Shown here: piece after piece, positions 47,167-59,576 of the stretch | Position numbering within the stretch: the first letter of the stretch is position 1 | Layout: each line of letters begins with the position of its first letter | Assembly: GCA_037367405.1 (NCBI GenBank) | Contig: JAZKJV010009321.1 | Coordinates: 124,001-188,000 of the forward strand | DNA length: 64,000 nucleotides | Reading direction: 5' to 3' | DNA from: Ottelia alismoides | Taxonomy: Eukaryota; Streptophyta; Magnoliopsida; Alismatales; Hydrocharitaceae | Notes under the pieces: generated by a model | The model's database searches: none | Told to the model about the DNA's origin: nothing | What the model saw: only the letters and a program-made list of their open reading frames with translations | Translations under genes and position numbers: made by a program

Positions 47167-50100
47167 ACAATCTCCCACTAGCCCAAAGAGCCATTAATGG
47201 GCTAATCATTTAAACCCACACTCATGTGACAATCATAGGCTATTAAGAAAATAGCGAGGTAAGTTGATCAATCACTCTGTTCCCGCGAGACTACGCCAAG
47301 TCCTTTTACGGTACTTGCATATCCCCAGTAACAGTGCTCATATTTAATGCGAATGTTGCATCTCATGCAACCAATACTCAATTTTGTTAAAACTATTATA
47401 GGGTCCTTGACACTATAGCTTAATAATTTGTTATAACCAGTATTTCCATAATCCTTATCAGAATACCTTTATCCTTGGAGATCACTATCTCTAGAGGTAT
47501 CCAAAGTTAAGACCTTTTTGATCACTATCTATAAAGTCTTAAGTGCTTGAAGATAAGACTATATTATCATCTATGAAGATTTTGTTATTACTGCAATCAA
47601 GTGTTTTATCTCCATAGTAGGATTAGTAACAGTTTACTTCTCCCAGTGCATGGCAGACATCTGGTATTCGTACACATCCAGCATACATTCAGCTTCTCGT
47701 AACTGATGCACTAGTGCAAGCAGTTTGTATTCACATCCTCAACTTTTGAGGTGCTATCCCTTTAGATAGGTCAGTACCATATCTTAAGGGAAGGAAGCCT
47801 TTCTTGGAATTATTCTAGAAAATGGAATAAGTCCCAGGTGTACTGCTAATGTGTTGGTCCCAATACCCTCTTCTCTTTGCTTATGAATGACTTCAGAAAC
47901 TAAGATCTAAGAGGTATCCTTGAGATCATATCTCAATGTATGGGATAATCAGATTATAAAACACTTATCATTATCATCCTTAGATCATTCCAAATGATCA
48001 GGATAATATCTACACTTAGCACGATGAACACAATGGCACTCCTACTAAGCTTCACATGGTTTATCAAGATTCTATCTGAAATCATAACATTTATAATTTC
48101 ATTAAATCTTATGTTCCAACTACAAGAAGCTTATTTGAGTCCAAAGATGGAGTTTTTATCTTGCACTCCTTGCTTTCCTCAACCATACAACCCTGGGGCT
48201 ACTTCATATGAATATCCTCATAGAGGTATTCATAGAGGAATGCAATCTTGACTCATATCATGAAGATATCAAAGTCAAGTTGTGTAGCTATAGTTAGCAA
48301 TATTCCGATGGGTTAAAGCAAGGTCACCGGAGAGCAAGTCTCATTGCTAGCGATGTCTTCTCTTCGGTGTGTAGCTTATGGCTACGAACCGTGCTTTGAA
48401 GGTCTCTACCTTCTCATCAGGTTTCTTCTTTCTCTTGAAGATCCATTTACACCTTAATGGGTCTTACCCATATAGGAGGATCCTCGAGGGTCCATATACA
48501 ACACTTGTATATGAAGTCTACATTAGACTTTTATTGCTAACATCCATCTTTCCATGTCATGATTCTCAGGAGCTTCATCACATGAAGTCCGATCATTTTC
48601 ACATGGAATACATCCTCAAACTTATTTGAAGAAGTATTAATGTTTCATCTTCAATTATTCTTTTAATTTCTGATTTCAGGAGCCTCGTTATCTTCTCAAG
48701 ATTAACTGAGTTCCTACAATTCATTTTCATCTTGATTCTCAAGTGTCTCAACCTCTAAGAATCACATTCTCAGAGATGAGATATTTTAAGAATCTCAAAG
48801 TCATAAAGTAGGTATACAATACCATCCTTTATTTTCCTAATGAAGTAGCACTCTCTAGTGCTAGATTCCAACTTACATGCATGGAACCTTATTAAGTATA
48901 TATTGTAGTATCTACTACATATATACCTTGGAAACTGAGACAATTATGCTAAGATTAATCATTGATTAAATCATGTCACACATGATCAATTATATCTCCC
49001 TACAACTTCATTGAGTTAAGGTTCATTAGGAGGATTGAGATAGGAATGATATTCATATCTCCATAAGCTATTTCTTGAGTTCATCTAATAGGTACAAGCT
49101 ACCTTAGTTAGATCATATTCATTTCATCTTTCCTCAAACTTTTGTTCTAAACCAAAATTGTGAATTCTTTGAACATTTCAAAGTTTTCTAAGTAAAGAGA
49201 AGAAATCTCATATCACAAATAATCACTAATAGATATCACATATCCATAATGTTTATTTTGATATAGATGATTCACATACATCAATATGTATGAGATCTTG
49301 AATACCTTAACATCTTACACCTTTCCCAAAGAAGGGTGTATTGGACATTTCTACTTTGAATACAATATTCACAAGTATGTGAGATTTGAATCTTTAAACA
49401 ATCTAAAGTTTCGTGTCTTACTAGTCCGTTGATCTCATCAACAGACATATGTCCAAAACTTGATGCCAGATTATTGTCAAATGATCTTTTATCCTCCTAT
49501 TGATCTTTAAAGGTTTAATTTTTAGTATTAGAAATCTTAATGAACCATTCATTAATTTTCTAATTTAGTAGAGTCCACTAGATTTTAGATTACTATCTGA
49601 AATATCTCCATCATAACTCTTTATGATAGATTTATTACAGAATTCATGTTTATATCCAACAATTAGAAACAAACAATGAGTGTATTCTAATATCTAGGTC
49701 ATAGAGACATTCTCTAAGACTAAGGGCTCCCACTGAAAATATGAAGTCTATTAATCCAATGGAAATTGTTGCAACACTTGCATCACTTTCAACATGGATG
49801 ACCAATAAACCTTAAGATCAAATTTCTAATATTCTAATACATATGCAACCAATTGCAAGTGTTATTAGAAGATTCAGATACAATTATTAGACTTTACCTT
49901 ATCAAATAAGTAAGTCAATTTTAATGATTATATGTAGGTTATTCTGATGTATTATCTGATTCCTTCTCTAAGGATTCTACATAGATTTGATAGTCATACT
50001 ATCAACACATCAACATATTGCAGTATTGGCACTCATCCAACTCTTTGGATGTCATATGGAAGTCACAGAAGTACAGTCAACTCTTTGATTATACTTCTTG

Positions 50101-50379
50101 CTTGGGTTCAACCCATGCTTCCACTGTGCTCCCTTTATCTATAAGCAACCATTGCTTAAGACTAAGGACCTCTTATGTTAAATTCAAAAGAATTTAATCT
50201 AAGAGCATTTCGATATTTATACATGCTTCATTCAATTCATACAATATGAATATAATGAAGCTTCATGAATGACTATAGTATAGACAGTAGAATGATGACA
50301 CTCATCATCTACATCCATCTAAACTCTTAAAACATAGGTTCAGGTAGGTATTCAAACAATTTGAATACATCATCTCTTA
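47167..50379 (-). pseudogene. Copia-B internal region: decayed pol
   Basis: Read on - and joined by eye. Integrase zinc-domain wording lies at about 49440-49340 (INGLVRHETLDCLK...HTCEYCIQSRNV). Reverse transcriptase lies at about 48465-47985, with CKWIFKRKKKPDEKVETFKA, then NYSYTT, then LK-stop-ASCSWNIRF, then SAIVFIVLSVDIILII where the YVDD motif should be; its two Asp are reduced to V-D. Many stops and frameshifts occur. RNase H wording between 47170 and 47980 is too eroded to place. The LARD-1 insertion separates this part from the gag end at 59577-60176. Confidence 0.8.
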
Positions 50380-51445
50380 TAGAGTGATGATCCGCAAAAT
50401 CGGCCCTTTAATAATGTGTTTTTAGCACATGGAATAATCATCGTAGTCGGGCCGGTTTCGGTCATCAAAGAGATCACCTCATTTAAAGAGATGCCATGAA
50501 TCGAAATGAGGTGATCGTAAAATTATTTTACTTGGCAAGATACCAAGGTCGAACTCAGGGACACGAGCCTCTCTCGTATTAGTCAGATTTAAATGTGTTT
50601 AACTAAGTGTTGAATGAAAGCAGATAGGTCAAAATATGCAAAGACACAACAAGACAATGCATTGAAGTAAACATGCAATTTTTTTATTCAATTTTTTATC
50701 ATGCAAAGGAATATACATGCAAAGCTAATGATATGCCCTGAAATGATAGATACTTGAGCCATACGAAAATTTCGAATCAATCTGAGTTGAAGTGAAGAAG
50801 CACTCTACAATCATAAAGCAAGTAGGCATGATAAATAAAAAAAATCAAGACACTTAAATAATAAAATAATACATCACGGTTCATAGTGTCAAATTTAAAA
50901 TTTAAGCATGCCATAATAAAGAGGACGAGAAGAGCTTCAAAACGAAACTGAAATCAACTCGATTGGACAAACGTAGCTCAAGATATTCAACAAAGAAAGC
51001 AAGGGCATAAATGAAAAGAAAACATGAAAATAAAATTGCATACAGGTCCCTGGGAGGGACTAAAAAGTAAATAACCAAAGAAGCAGGACCTTCCCTGTAA
51101 TTTGACCATACGCACAGGGGTATTTTTGCAATTTGGTAAACCCGCTAGGGTTTCCATGTAATTTACCCACTGTGCACATGATCTGCACGTGATGGAGGAC
51201 CGGAATGCAAATTGAAGAAGTCGACTGGGCTTCCTTGAAAATTACCCAAGAAGCACGTGCCAAGCACGCGCTTCCCCAGGCTCGGGTAGATCGGAGGTTC
51301 GGAGGAGGCCCGGGTTGCTTCGGCGTGGCTCGGGCGTAGGTTTTGGCTCGATGCAGGCTCGGACAAGGCTCGGCGGATCCAAGCCTCTGGCTCGGTGGCT
51401 GAGGCTCGGTGCAGCCTCTGGCGTCGCCACGTGGCCGAATGTCGG

Positions 51446-53005
51446 CCCTTGGATCTTGATAATCCAAGGGTTACTGGTGAAGGCGCCCCTGGGCGACGTG
51501 GCTGCACTGTGGCCGTTGGATCGAGACGATCCAACGGATGCTGGAGAAGACATGCGTGGTCGAATCGGCGCCGTCAGATGAAGATCATCCTACGGCACCT
51601 GCTCCTTCGTCATCCTCCGCAGCTGGCGGCGCTTCTGGACCTCCGGCGAAGGAGCTCCAGCTCCGCTGCTCTTCCTTGGCGATGATAGAGCTCACCCGAT
51701 GCTCCTGAGAGGTTGTCGACGAAGCTTGGAGCTCGGGCGAGGTGATGGACCTCCTGGTGTGGGCCTTCGGAGCTCGCATGTCGACGGCGAACTCGACGAA
51801 GTTAGCCCGGCGAGCTCTCCGGCCATTGAAGAGTTAGGACACCTGCAGGGTTAGATCGCATAGCCGAAGCGAAAGAAGTACGTGCGTGAGCGTAGTGGGA
51901 GCTCATGCGAGCGGAGAACGTGAGAGCTCTGAGCTCCTCCGCCGTGTGTGGAGGAGGAGGTGGTTGACAGTGGTCTAAGGGATGGCGGAGGGAGAAGGTG
52001 ATCGGAGGGTGTCGCGTTGAAGGGGGAGGTGTAGCGGATCTGTTGAAGGGGTCATCGGAGCGAGGGGGTGGCCGGAGAGGCCTGATTAATTCAACAAAAT
52101 TCAAGAAAAAGACAAAACAGAGGAAGGAGACTTACCTTGGTCGGAAGCGGATCGGAGGGCTTGGGCTGGAGCTCTAAGTGAGCTCCGGGTCTTCGCTGGA
52201 CACGGCCAGCCGGTCCGTGCAGCTCAAGCGGGCCGAGGGCACCGCAGCTCCGCCGAGAAAGGCGGAGGGTCATCACCGGAGAGGTAGGTCGTCATCGCTC
52301 GATCCCCTCGCCCCTCTCTGTCACAGAGAGGCGGAGGAGGGCTGGGCCTCCTCCCACGTAAAGGTGGACTCCGGCGAAGATGCGAGGTGGAGGTGTATTT
52401 GAAGGGGTGAAGGTGGCGGTTTTCAGTCGGGAGGCGTGTCTTGCGAGCGAGTTATGGAGTGAGTGGAGGAGGTTTGTGGATCGTGGAGATACTGGCGAGG
52501 ATGAAGGATGAAAGGGGGATGTCGTGGGGCAGTTGGCGATGGAAATGGTCGACTGGAGTGGCGGAAGAAAAGGGAAGGGGGCGAGGTGTTTGTGCGGTGA
52601 ATCGTGGGAGAGAGGGAGGAATCGGAGGTTGACGATGACCTCTGACCGTTGGATCTGGAGATCCAACGGTGGAGATCTAGGCGAGAGAGAGCGGTCGAGA
52701 TTAAGTTGGGGGCGGAGTGATTGATGGCAGATGGAGCTGCCGCGTGGCGTGTCGAGGGATCGGCGCGAACGGATGGCTCAGATTGGAGGCGGGGATGATC
52801 GATTGGCTGAGGAGAGAGATCGGCTTGAGCGGCATAGATGAAAGATCTGGGACGCGATCGAAGGGTATTGGTGGTGACACGTGGCAGGCTAAGGGAGCGG
52901 CGTGAATGGAGGGAGCAGATGCGAAGTAGGTGTTGATCAGATGGCTGGAAATAAAGGCGTATGTGGAAAGGATTCAACCGTTGGATCAGGAGAAGATCCA
53001 ACGGT
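51446..53005. repeat. Four hairpins of the CCGTTGGATC type in the LARD-1 LTR
   Basis: Stems: CCCTTGGAT/ATCCAAGGG at 51446-51470; CCGTTGGATC/GATCCAACGG at 51513-51537 (loop 5); ACCGTTGGATC/GATCCAACGGT at 52645-52670 (loop 4); the same stem at 52977-53005 (loop 7). All perfect, and repeated in the other LTR. Confidence 0.85.
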
Positions 53006-53113
53006 CCCAGAAGAAGGCGGATGGTACAAGGGGAGCGGGGCCACGTGGCGCCCCCAGAATGGGCCACGTGGCCCAATCAGGTTATTCCCAGAGCATGTCA
53101 ATTTTTGAGGCTT

Positions 53114-53205
53114 ATTTGGTCGAATTTGAGAAAACTCAAAACATGAAAGTTGTAGATCTTGACGAGATCTACAAGTTTCATGTTGACCAAAACTCGAAAA
53201 GAGAT
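53114..53205. repeat. GAAAGTTGTAGATCT hairpin motif
   Basis: CATGAAAGTTGTAGATCT pairs with AGATCTACAAGTTTCATG across a short loop, followed by TTGACCAAAACTCGAAAA. The right LTR has the same at about 59310-59365. Related copies occur in other LTRs here. Confidence 0.75.
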
Positions 53206-53402
53206 CAAACAAGGCCCGAAATATTTTTGAGGGTATTTTTGAGTCTAAAAATACCGGCTGATTTTTGTTTTGTCATTTTTTTGTGATTTTTAATTTATTT
53301 AGGACTCTGTTAATTATTAGACAATAACAGGGATTTATTGACAAAACACTAAGCAAGGGGGTTAATTATAATAAATAAAGATGATGAAACTGAGGTTCAT
53401 CA

Positions 53403-53445
53403 CCCCCCTATACTTAAACTATGCTCGTCCTCGAGCATCAAAAAG
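53403..53445 (-). promoter_or_regulatory. LARD-1 polypurine tract with hairpin
   Basis: On - the stem ATGCTCG-AGGA-CGAGCAT is followed by AGTTTAAGTATAGGGGGG and then the LTR start TGATGAACC. Same design as Athila-1. Confidence 0.8.
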
Positions 53446-55198
53446 AATGACTAAGCTGGATTAACCCCCTTGTGCATGTGAATACAGGATCCAATCTGAT
53501 CAAGTCGACTCGGTTTCAGAGATCCAAAATCTTAGAGTTCAACCCAGCCTTAATCAAGAGGCTTCCAATTCCTCTACTTCTCTAGACTCTCTCTGATGTA
53601 CATATAAACTAAAGGATATGAGTTTAGTGTTGACTGCAATTCTGAGAGTAGAGTCAATTCGTCACCCAAAATCTTGGTCCGAGAAAATCTCCTAAGGACC
53701 CAATCCTCAGCACTAGGGAATAAATCAAATCTTGCATTCAGTCCACCGTCTCTTTAGTTGGTCAGACTTAGAAAATGTGGATGGCAGGCCAGAAAATGGA
53801 GGGCATGGGATTGTGTCAATTCTTCTCTCCCTCTCATTGGAATAAGGATTCTCTCTAGTGCCTATTACGCAACATATTTTTTTGGGTGTTGATCAGTGCG
53901 TCCGTCAAGAGAAGTTGGAGCCGTCTGCACTTGTTTTCCTGGGAGTACACCGGGGTGTGTCTCTTTTGAGTACCTATCGTACCTTCGACACCCAGACTTG
54001 TAGCATTTACGATGCAGAGCCCTTTTTTGGTGCTAGCCCGACTCCTGGTCCTAATAGCGGTGGTCCAAGTGGACACTTTGAAAAAATTTTGGGAGCGCTC
54101 GCCTTTGGTGGAAGCTCTTTGATATGTAACTTTGTGGAATGAGAGCTTTGAATTTCATTGACTTGTATAATTGGTGGCTAGCTCCACTGCTTTTACCAAG
54201 AGTTGGCGCACACTGATCAACCTTTTTTTATTATTTATTTTTCACACCCAGGCACTTAGGTTAATGTCAAGAGATTAGTATAAGAATCAAGTTCTCATAC
54301 TGGCTAATATTGCTGACACTCAGGTTTCCTGAAGCCTCCAAAGATTTTATCCCATCCTCGAGCATCATTAGATCAAATCCAAATTCAACTTCCTCATCCC
54401 AATCCCTCAGGTGAAAAATCAACTCATCTCATCGAGAACCGCAGTCGTGCATGTGATGTGCTGATCATATTCTTTATGTCTGAGACTAAGCATGGAATAT
54501 AGCATGCAAATCTAGAAACCTAGGGGAATATGGATGATTAAGTCTAAGACCCTGATGGCTAAGGCTGGTTAACCTAAAATCTCAAAGACTTCTAAAAGCT
54601 AAGTCTTCTTGACCAATTCAGATCCTGGGTGAACGTGAAAGTGTAGAGGACTAATCCAACTTCTTCATTCAAGACAAGATTTTTTTTTTAACTTCAAGAG
54701 ATATTAGAACTTCCTAAGCTCAATTGAGCATCCGCGATTCAGCCAGTATGGATGTAAGTACAGGCCGAAGCCCGTTGCTTGAGGACGGGGCCTTGCGCGA
54801 TGTTCTCTAAACCATCCAATCTGCTAAGGGTGAACCCTCACTGAACGCGGCTGACTTAATTGGGCTTAGTTAGTCATTAATAGCTCCTAAAGGTTTTTAG
54901 GGTTTTTCTCATTTTTATGGATTTTAATAAAGTTAAAACACAAGTTAGACTCAACTTTCCTTGAAAAGAGAAGGCGATTTTTTTCAAAACCTATGTCACA
55001 CAAAATAAAAATTTTCAAAACATTTTCAAAAATCATTTTTGAAAATATTTCTATAAAATAGTGTAACATAATATCGAAAAACCGCGAAATCCTTTGAGTT
55101 TTCTTAGTCCAATGAATTTTACCTTAGCCAAAAAGTTTTTAATTTTTTCAAAATTTTCAGATTTATAGCTAAAGTAAATATACGGTACATACGGTATA

Positions 55199-55412
55199 CC
55201 CCCCTATACTTAAACTTTGCTATGTCCTCATAGCACTAGATGTTACAAGTACATAGGTCCATTTAAATATAGAAGAATATACGGGAGCTCAGAGGGGCTC
55301 CCCCTATACTTAGGTTAGAAATAACCTAAATATAAAGGAAAGAAAGGAAGAGTAGAGAAATCACAGGGACTTGGGTCCCCCCTATACTTAGGCTGAGATT
55401 AGCCTAAGTATA
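55199..55412 (-). repeat. Three hairpin plus G-run modules in the LARD-1 interior
   Basis: Read on -, each stem is followed by TATAGGGGG. Module a: stem GCTATG-AGGA-CATAGC (55219-55234), G-run 55199-55204. Module b: stem at 55305-55317 / 55322-55334 (one mismatch), G-run 55300-55304. Module c: TATACTTAGGCT / AGCCTAAGTATA at 55383-55394 / 55401-55412 (perfect), G-run 55377-55382. Confidence 0.88.
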
Positions 55413-56531
55413 AAGATGGAGATTGATGTTGGAAGAGACCCAAGGTGAACGAAGAAGAGGGATGAATATACATGTGAGCGGTTGAATCTTCGGAGATGAA
55501 ATGGAGTGTCTTTGGATTTGGGGTGTGCGTAACATCAAACAAGGCTCAATCAAGCAAGCAAACCCTTATTTTCACCAACTCACCCATGAAACCAACCTAA
55601 GTTGGTTTATTATCTTGTCTATTTTATTGGTGATAAAACATTTGATTTTTACGCAAAGAAAAGATGTGAAGTGGAAATCATTGCGTAAGCGAGGGTATTG
55701 CTCTCCCAAAACCGAATTTTACTCCATTTTTGGTTGACTTGCAATTAACAGTCCCAATTTTATTTTAGGTTATCACTGAATTATGGTTAGCACATCAATC
55801 AGAAAATCATCGTCTACCGTTCATTCCATTTTCCATTTATCCTAGGTGATCAATCTAGAAAAATGAAAGCCGAGAAAAACATGTATTCGATGAAGAAAAA
55901 CGCGATCGAGGCTAAGTGAGAAATCATGCAGTGATTTGACGATAAAAGCCGCGAAAAATCTGGGGCCGTTTTGAAAACTCAAATCCAACATGTATGCAAG
56001 TCGAAAAAGCCGCACCTAATCATGCATCTATTAGCGGTGATTAATCTTCATCAATTTTAGCTAAGTGATGCGAGATTAAGTGCGTCTATATTTTAAGTGT
56101 GTCCTACCTACGATCAAGCACAAGAAAATATGAAAAATTAAGCTCGGAGAGCCGCGTGCCTAGTCCTAGGTCGACACTCAAGTGGGGACGATCCCCACAC
56201 AACCACATTCGTCCGATTACAATCGCGAGTCTTCGATCGAAGACCGCTGTAAAAGACGAGTTTATTAAAAATAAAATGCAACAAAAATGCGAGACATTTT
56301 TTTTTCTTTTCTTCCTCCTTTGCTCCAAGCATGCTCCTGCGGCTCCTCGCAGCGGGGAACGTCCTGCTCCTCGCCTCCTTGATCCATCAAGGGCCCTGCC
56401 ACAGAAACAATGGTTAGAGATCAAATAAGAAAGAAAAATTTTATATGCAAAAATATGTGACCATTTGACCTATAAAAAGAAACACTAAATTAAACACACA
56501 AAAATCCAAAAAATAAAAGAAATGAGCCGTG

Positions 56532-56549
56532 TCCCCGGCAACAGCGCCA
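56532..56549 (-). promoter_or_regulatory. LARD-1 primer-binding site (tRNA-Asp type)
   Basis: On - TGGCGCTGTTGCCGGGGA, two bases beyond the LTR end. One mismatch to the complement of the plant tRNA-Asp 3' end. Confidence 0.9.
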
Positions 56550-56551
56550 TT

Positions 56552-59500
56552 TGATGATCCGCAAAATCGGCCCTTTAATAATGTGTTTTTAGCACATGGA
56601 ATAATCATCGTAGTCGGGCCGGTTTCGGTCATCAAAGAGATCACCTCATTTAAAGAGATGCCATGAATCGAAATGAGGTGATCGTAAAATTATTTTACTT
56701 GGCAAGATATCAAGGTCGAACTCAGGGACACGAGCCTCTCTCGTATTAGTCAGATTTAAATGTGTTTAACTAAGTGTTGAATGAAAGCAGATAGGTCAAA
56801 ATATGCAAAGACACAACAAGACAATGCATTGAACTAAACATGCAATTTTTTTATTCATTTTTTTAACATGCAAAGGAATATACATGCAAAGCTAATGATA
56901 TGCCCTGAAATGATAGATACTTGAGCCATACGAAAATTTCGAATCAATCTGAGTTGAAGTGAAGAAGCACTCTACAATCATAAAGCAAGTAGGCATGATA
57001 AATAAAAAAAATCAAGACACTTAAATAATAAAATAATACATCACGGTTCATAGTGTCAAATTTAAAATTTAAGCATGCCATAATAAAGAGGACGAGAAGA
57101 GCTTCAAAACGAAACTGAAATCAACTCGATTGGACAAACGTAGCTCAAGATATTCAACAAAGAAAGCAAGGGCATAAATGAAAAGAAAACATGAAAATAA
57201 AATTGCATACAGGTCCCTGGGAGGGACTAAAAAGTAAATAACCAAAGAAGCAGGACCTTCCTTGTAATTTGACCATACGCACAGGGGTATTTTTGCAATT
57301 TGGTAAACCCGCTAGGGTTTCCATGTAATTTACCCACTGTGCACATGATCTGCATGTGATGGAGGACCTGAATGCAAATTAAAGAAGTCGGCTGGGCTTC
57401 CTTGAAAATTACCCAAGAAGCACGTGCCAAGCACGCGCTTCCCCAGGCTCGGGTAGATCGGAGGTTCGGAGGAGGCCCGGGTTGCTTCGGCGTGGCTCGG
57501 GCGTAGGTTTTGGCTCGATGCAGGCTCGGACAAGGCTCGGCGGATCCAAGCCTCTGGCTCGGTGGCTGAGGCTCGGTGCAGCCTCTAGCGTCGCCACGTG
57601 GCCGAATGTCGGCCCTTGGATCTTGATAATCCAAGGGTTACTGGTGAAGGCGCCCCTGGGCGACGTGGCTGCACTGTGGCCGTTGGATCGAGACGATCCA
57701 ACGGATGCTGGAGAAGACATGCGTGGTCGAATCGGCGCCGTCAGATGAAGATCATCCTACGGCACCTGCTCCTTCGTCATCCTCCGCAGCTGGCGGCGCT
57801 TCTGGACCTCCGGCGAAGGAGCTCCAGCTCCGCTGCTCTTCCTTGGCGATGATAGAGCTCACCCGATGCTCCTGAGAGGTTGTCGACGAAGCTTGGAGCT
57901 CGGGCGAGGTGATGGACCTCCTGGTGTGGGCCTTCGGAGCTCGCATGTCGACGGCGAACTCGACGAAGTTAGCCCGGCGAGCTCTCCGGCCATTGAAGAG
58001 TTAGGACACCTGCAGGGTTAGATCGCATAGCCGAAGCGAAAGAAGTGCGTGCGTGAGCATAGTGGGAGCTCATGCGAGCGGAGAACGTGAGAGCTCTGAG
58101 CTCCTCCGCCGTGGGTGGCGGAGGAGGTGGTTGACAGTGGTCTGAGGGATGGCGGAGGGAGAAGGTGATCGGAGGGTGTCGCGTTGAAGGGGGAGGTGTA
58201 GCGGATCTGTTGAAGGGGTCATCGGAGCGAGGGGGTGGCCGGAGAGGCCTGATTAATTCAACAAAATTCAAGAAAAAGACAAAACAGAGGAAGGAGACTT
58301 ACCTTGGTCGGAAGCGGATCGGAGGGCTTGGGCTGGAGCTCTAAGTGAGCTCCGGGTCTTCGCTGGACACGGCCAGCCGGTCCGTGCAGCTCAAGCGGGC
58401 CGAGGGCACCGCAGCTCCGCCGAGAAAGGCGGAGGGTCATCACCGGAGAGGTAGGTCGTCATCGCTCGATCCCCTCGCCCCTCTCTGTCACAGAGAGGCG
58501 GAGGAGGGCTGGGCCTCCTCCCACGTAAAGGTGGACTCCGGCGAAGATGCGAGGTGGAGGTGTATTTGAAGGGGTGAAGGTGGCGGTTTTCAGTCGGGAG
58601 GCGTGTCTTGCGAGCGAGTTATGGAGCGAGTGGAGGAGGTTTGTGGATCGTGGAGATACTGGCGAGGATGAAGGATGAAAGGGGGATGTCGTGGGGCAGT
58701 TGGCGATGGAAATGGTCGACTGGAGTGGCGGAAGAAAAGGGAAGGGGGCGAGGTGTTTGTGCGGTGAATCGTGGGAGAGAGGGAGGAATCGGAGGTTGAC
58801 GATGACCTCTGACCGTTGGATCTGGAGATCCAACGGTGGAGATCTAGGCGAGAGAGAGCGGTCGAGATTAAGTTGGGGGCGGAGTGATTGATGGCAGATG
58901 GAGCTGCCGCGTGGCGTGTCGAGGGATCGGCGCGAACGGATGGCTCAGATTGGAGGCGGGGATGATCGATCGGCTGAGGAGAGAGATCGGCTTGAGCGGC
59001 ATAGATGAAAGATCTGGGACGCGATCGAAGGGTATTGGTGGCGACACGTGGCAGGCTAAGGGAGCGACGTGAATGGAGGGAGCAGATGCGAAGTAGGTGT
59101 TGATCAGATGGCTGGAAATAAAGGCGTATGTGGAAAGGATTCAACCGTTGGATCAGGAGAAGATCCAACGGTCCCAGAAGAAGGCGGATGGTACAAGGGG
59201 AGCGGGGCCACGTGGCGCCCCCAGAATGGGCCACGTGGCCCAATCAGGTTATTCCCAGAGCATTTTTAATTTTTGAGGGCTTATTTGGTCGAATTTGAGA
59301 AAACTCAAAACATGAAAGTTGTAGATCTTGACGAGATCTACAAGTTTCATGTTGACCAAAACTCGAAAAGAGATCAAACAAGGCCCCGAAATATTTTTGA
59401 GGGTATTTTTGAGTCTAAAAATACCACTGATTTTTATTTTGTCATTTTTTTGTGATTTTTTATTTATTTAGGACTCTGTTAATTATTAGACAATAACAGG

Positions 59501-59571
59501 GATTTATTGACAAAACACTAAGCAAGGGGGTTAATTATAATAAATAAAGATGATGAAACTGAGGTTCATCA
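56552..59571 (-). repeat. LARD-1 5' LTR
   Basis: 3020 bases, matching 50385-53402 throughout at an offset of 6167. Differences seen by eye are about 25-30 substitutions and a few one-base indels, the latter clustered in the last 350 bases. Confidence 0.95.
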
Positions 59572-59576
59572 TAGAG

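Larger units (their letters stand above)
50385..53402 (-). repeat. LARD-1 3' LTR
   Basis: 3018 bases; on - TGATGAACCTCAGTTTC...GCGGATCATCA. It holds a TTTGCA/GGTCCC array (about 51025-51240 on +), four CCGTTGGATC-type hairpins, and a CCACGTGG pair near 53040-53070. The GC-rich middle (51240-53080) yields many open frames with no recognisable protein. Confidence 0.95.
53403..56551 (-). other. LARD-1 interior (non-coding)
   Basis: No gag, protease, RT or integrase wording in any frame. From left to right: polypurine tract with hairpin, about 1.4 kb of unique sequence, a TTTTCAAAA repeat (about 54950-55150), three hairpin/G-run modules (55199-55412), a leader-like stretch and the primer site. 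Parts align with the 3' untranslated and leader regions of the Athila elements, as if the coding region had been deleted. Confidence 0.8.
50385..59571 (-). mobile_element. LARD-1: large non-autonomous LTR element, Athila-related
   Basis: Two 3.0-kb LTRs enclose a 3.15-kb interior with no gag or pol. Flanks carry the 5-bp duplication TAGAG (50380-50384 and 59572-59576). The primer site is tRNA-Asp type and the polypurine tract matches the Athila elements here, so its orientation is - and it is probably moved by Athila proteins in trans. LTR copies differ at roughly 1% of sites by eye. Long LTRs with a coding-free interior fit the LARD class described in cereals. The interior still carries the hairpin/G-run modules seen in Athila-1. 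Confidence 0.93.

Noticed and set aside
51060..53286. Frames of up to 217 codons in the LARD-1 LTR, repeated at 57227-59455
   Set aside because: Same reasoning: GC-rich LTR sequence, overlapping frames on both strands, low-complexity translation. Not supported as genes.
53858..54142. 94-codon frame in the LARD-1 interior
   Set aside because: On the strand opposite to the element, no recognisable motif, no matching frame in LARD-2.
56099..56428. Overlapping frames of about 108 codons in the LARD-1 leader
   Set aside because: They overlap on both strands in the leader next to the primer site, without any gag-like wording.
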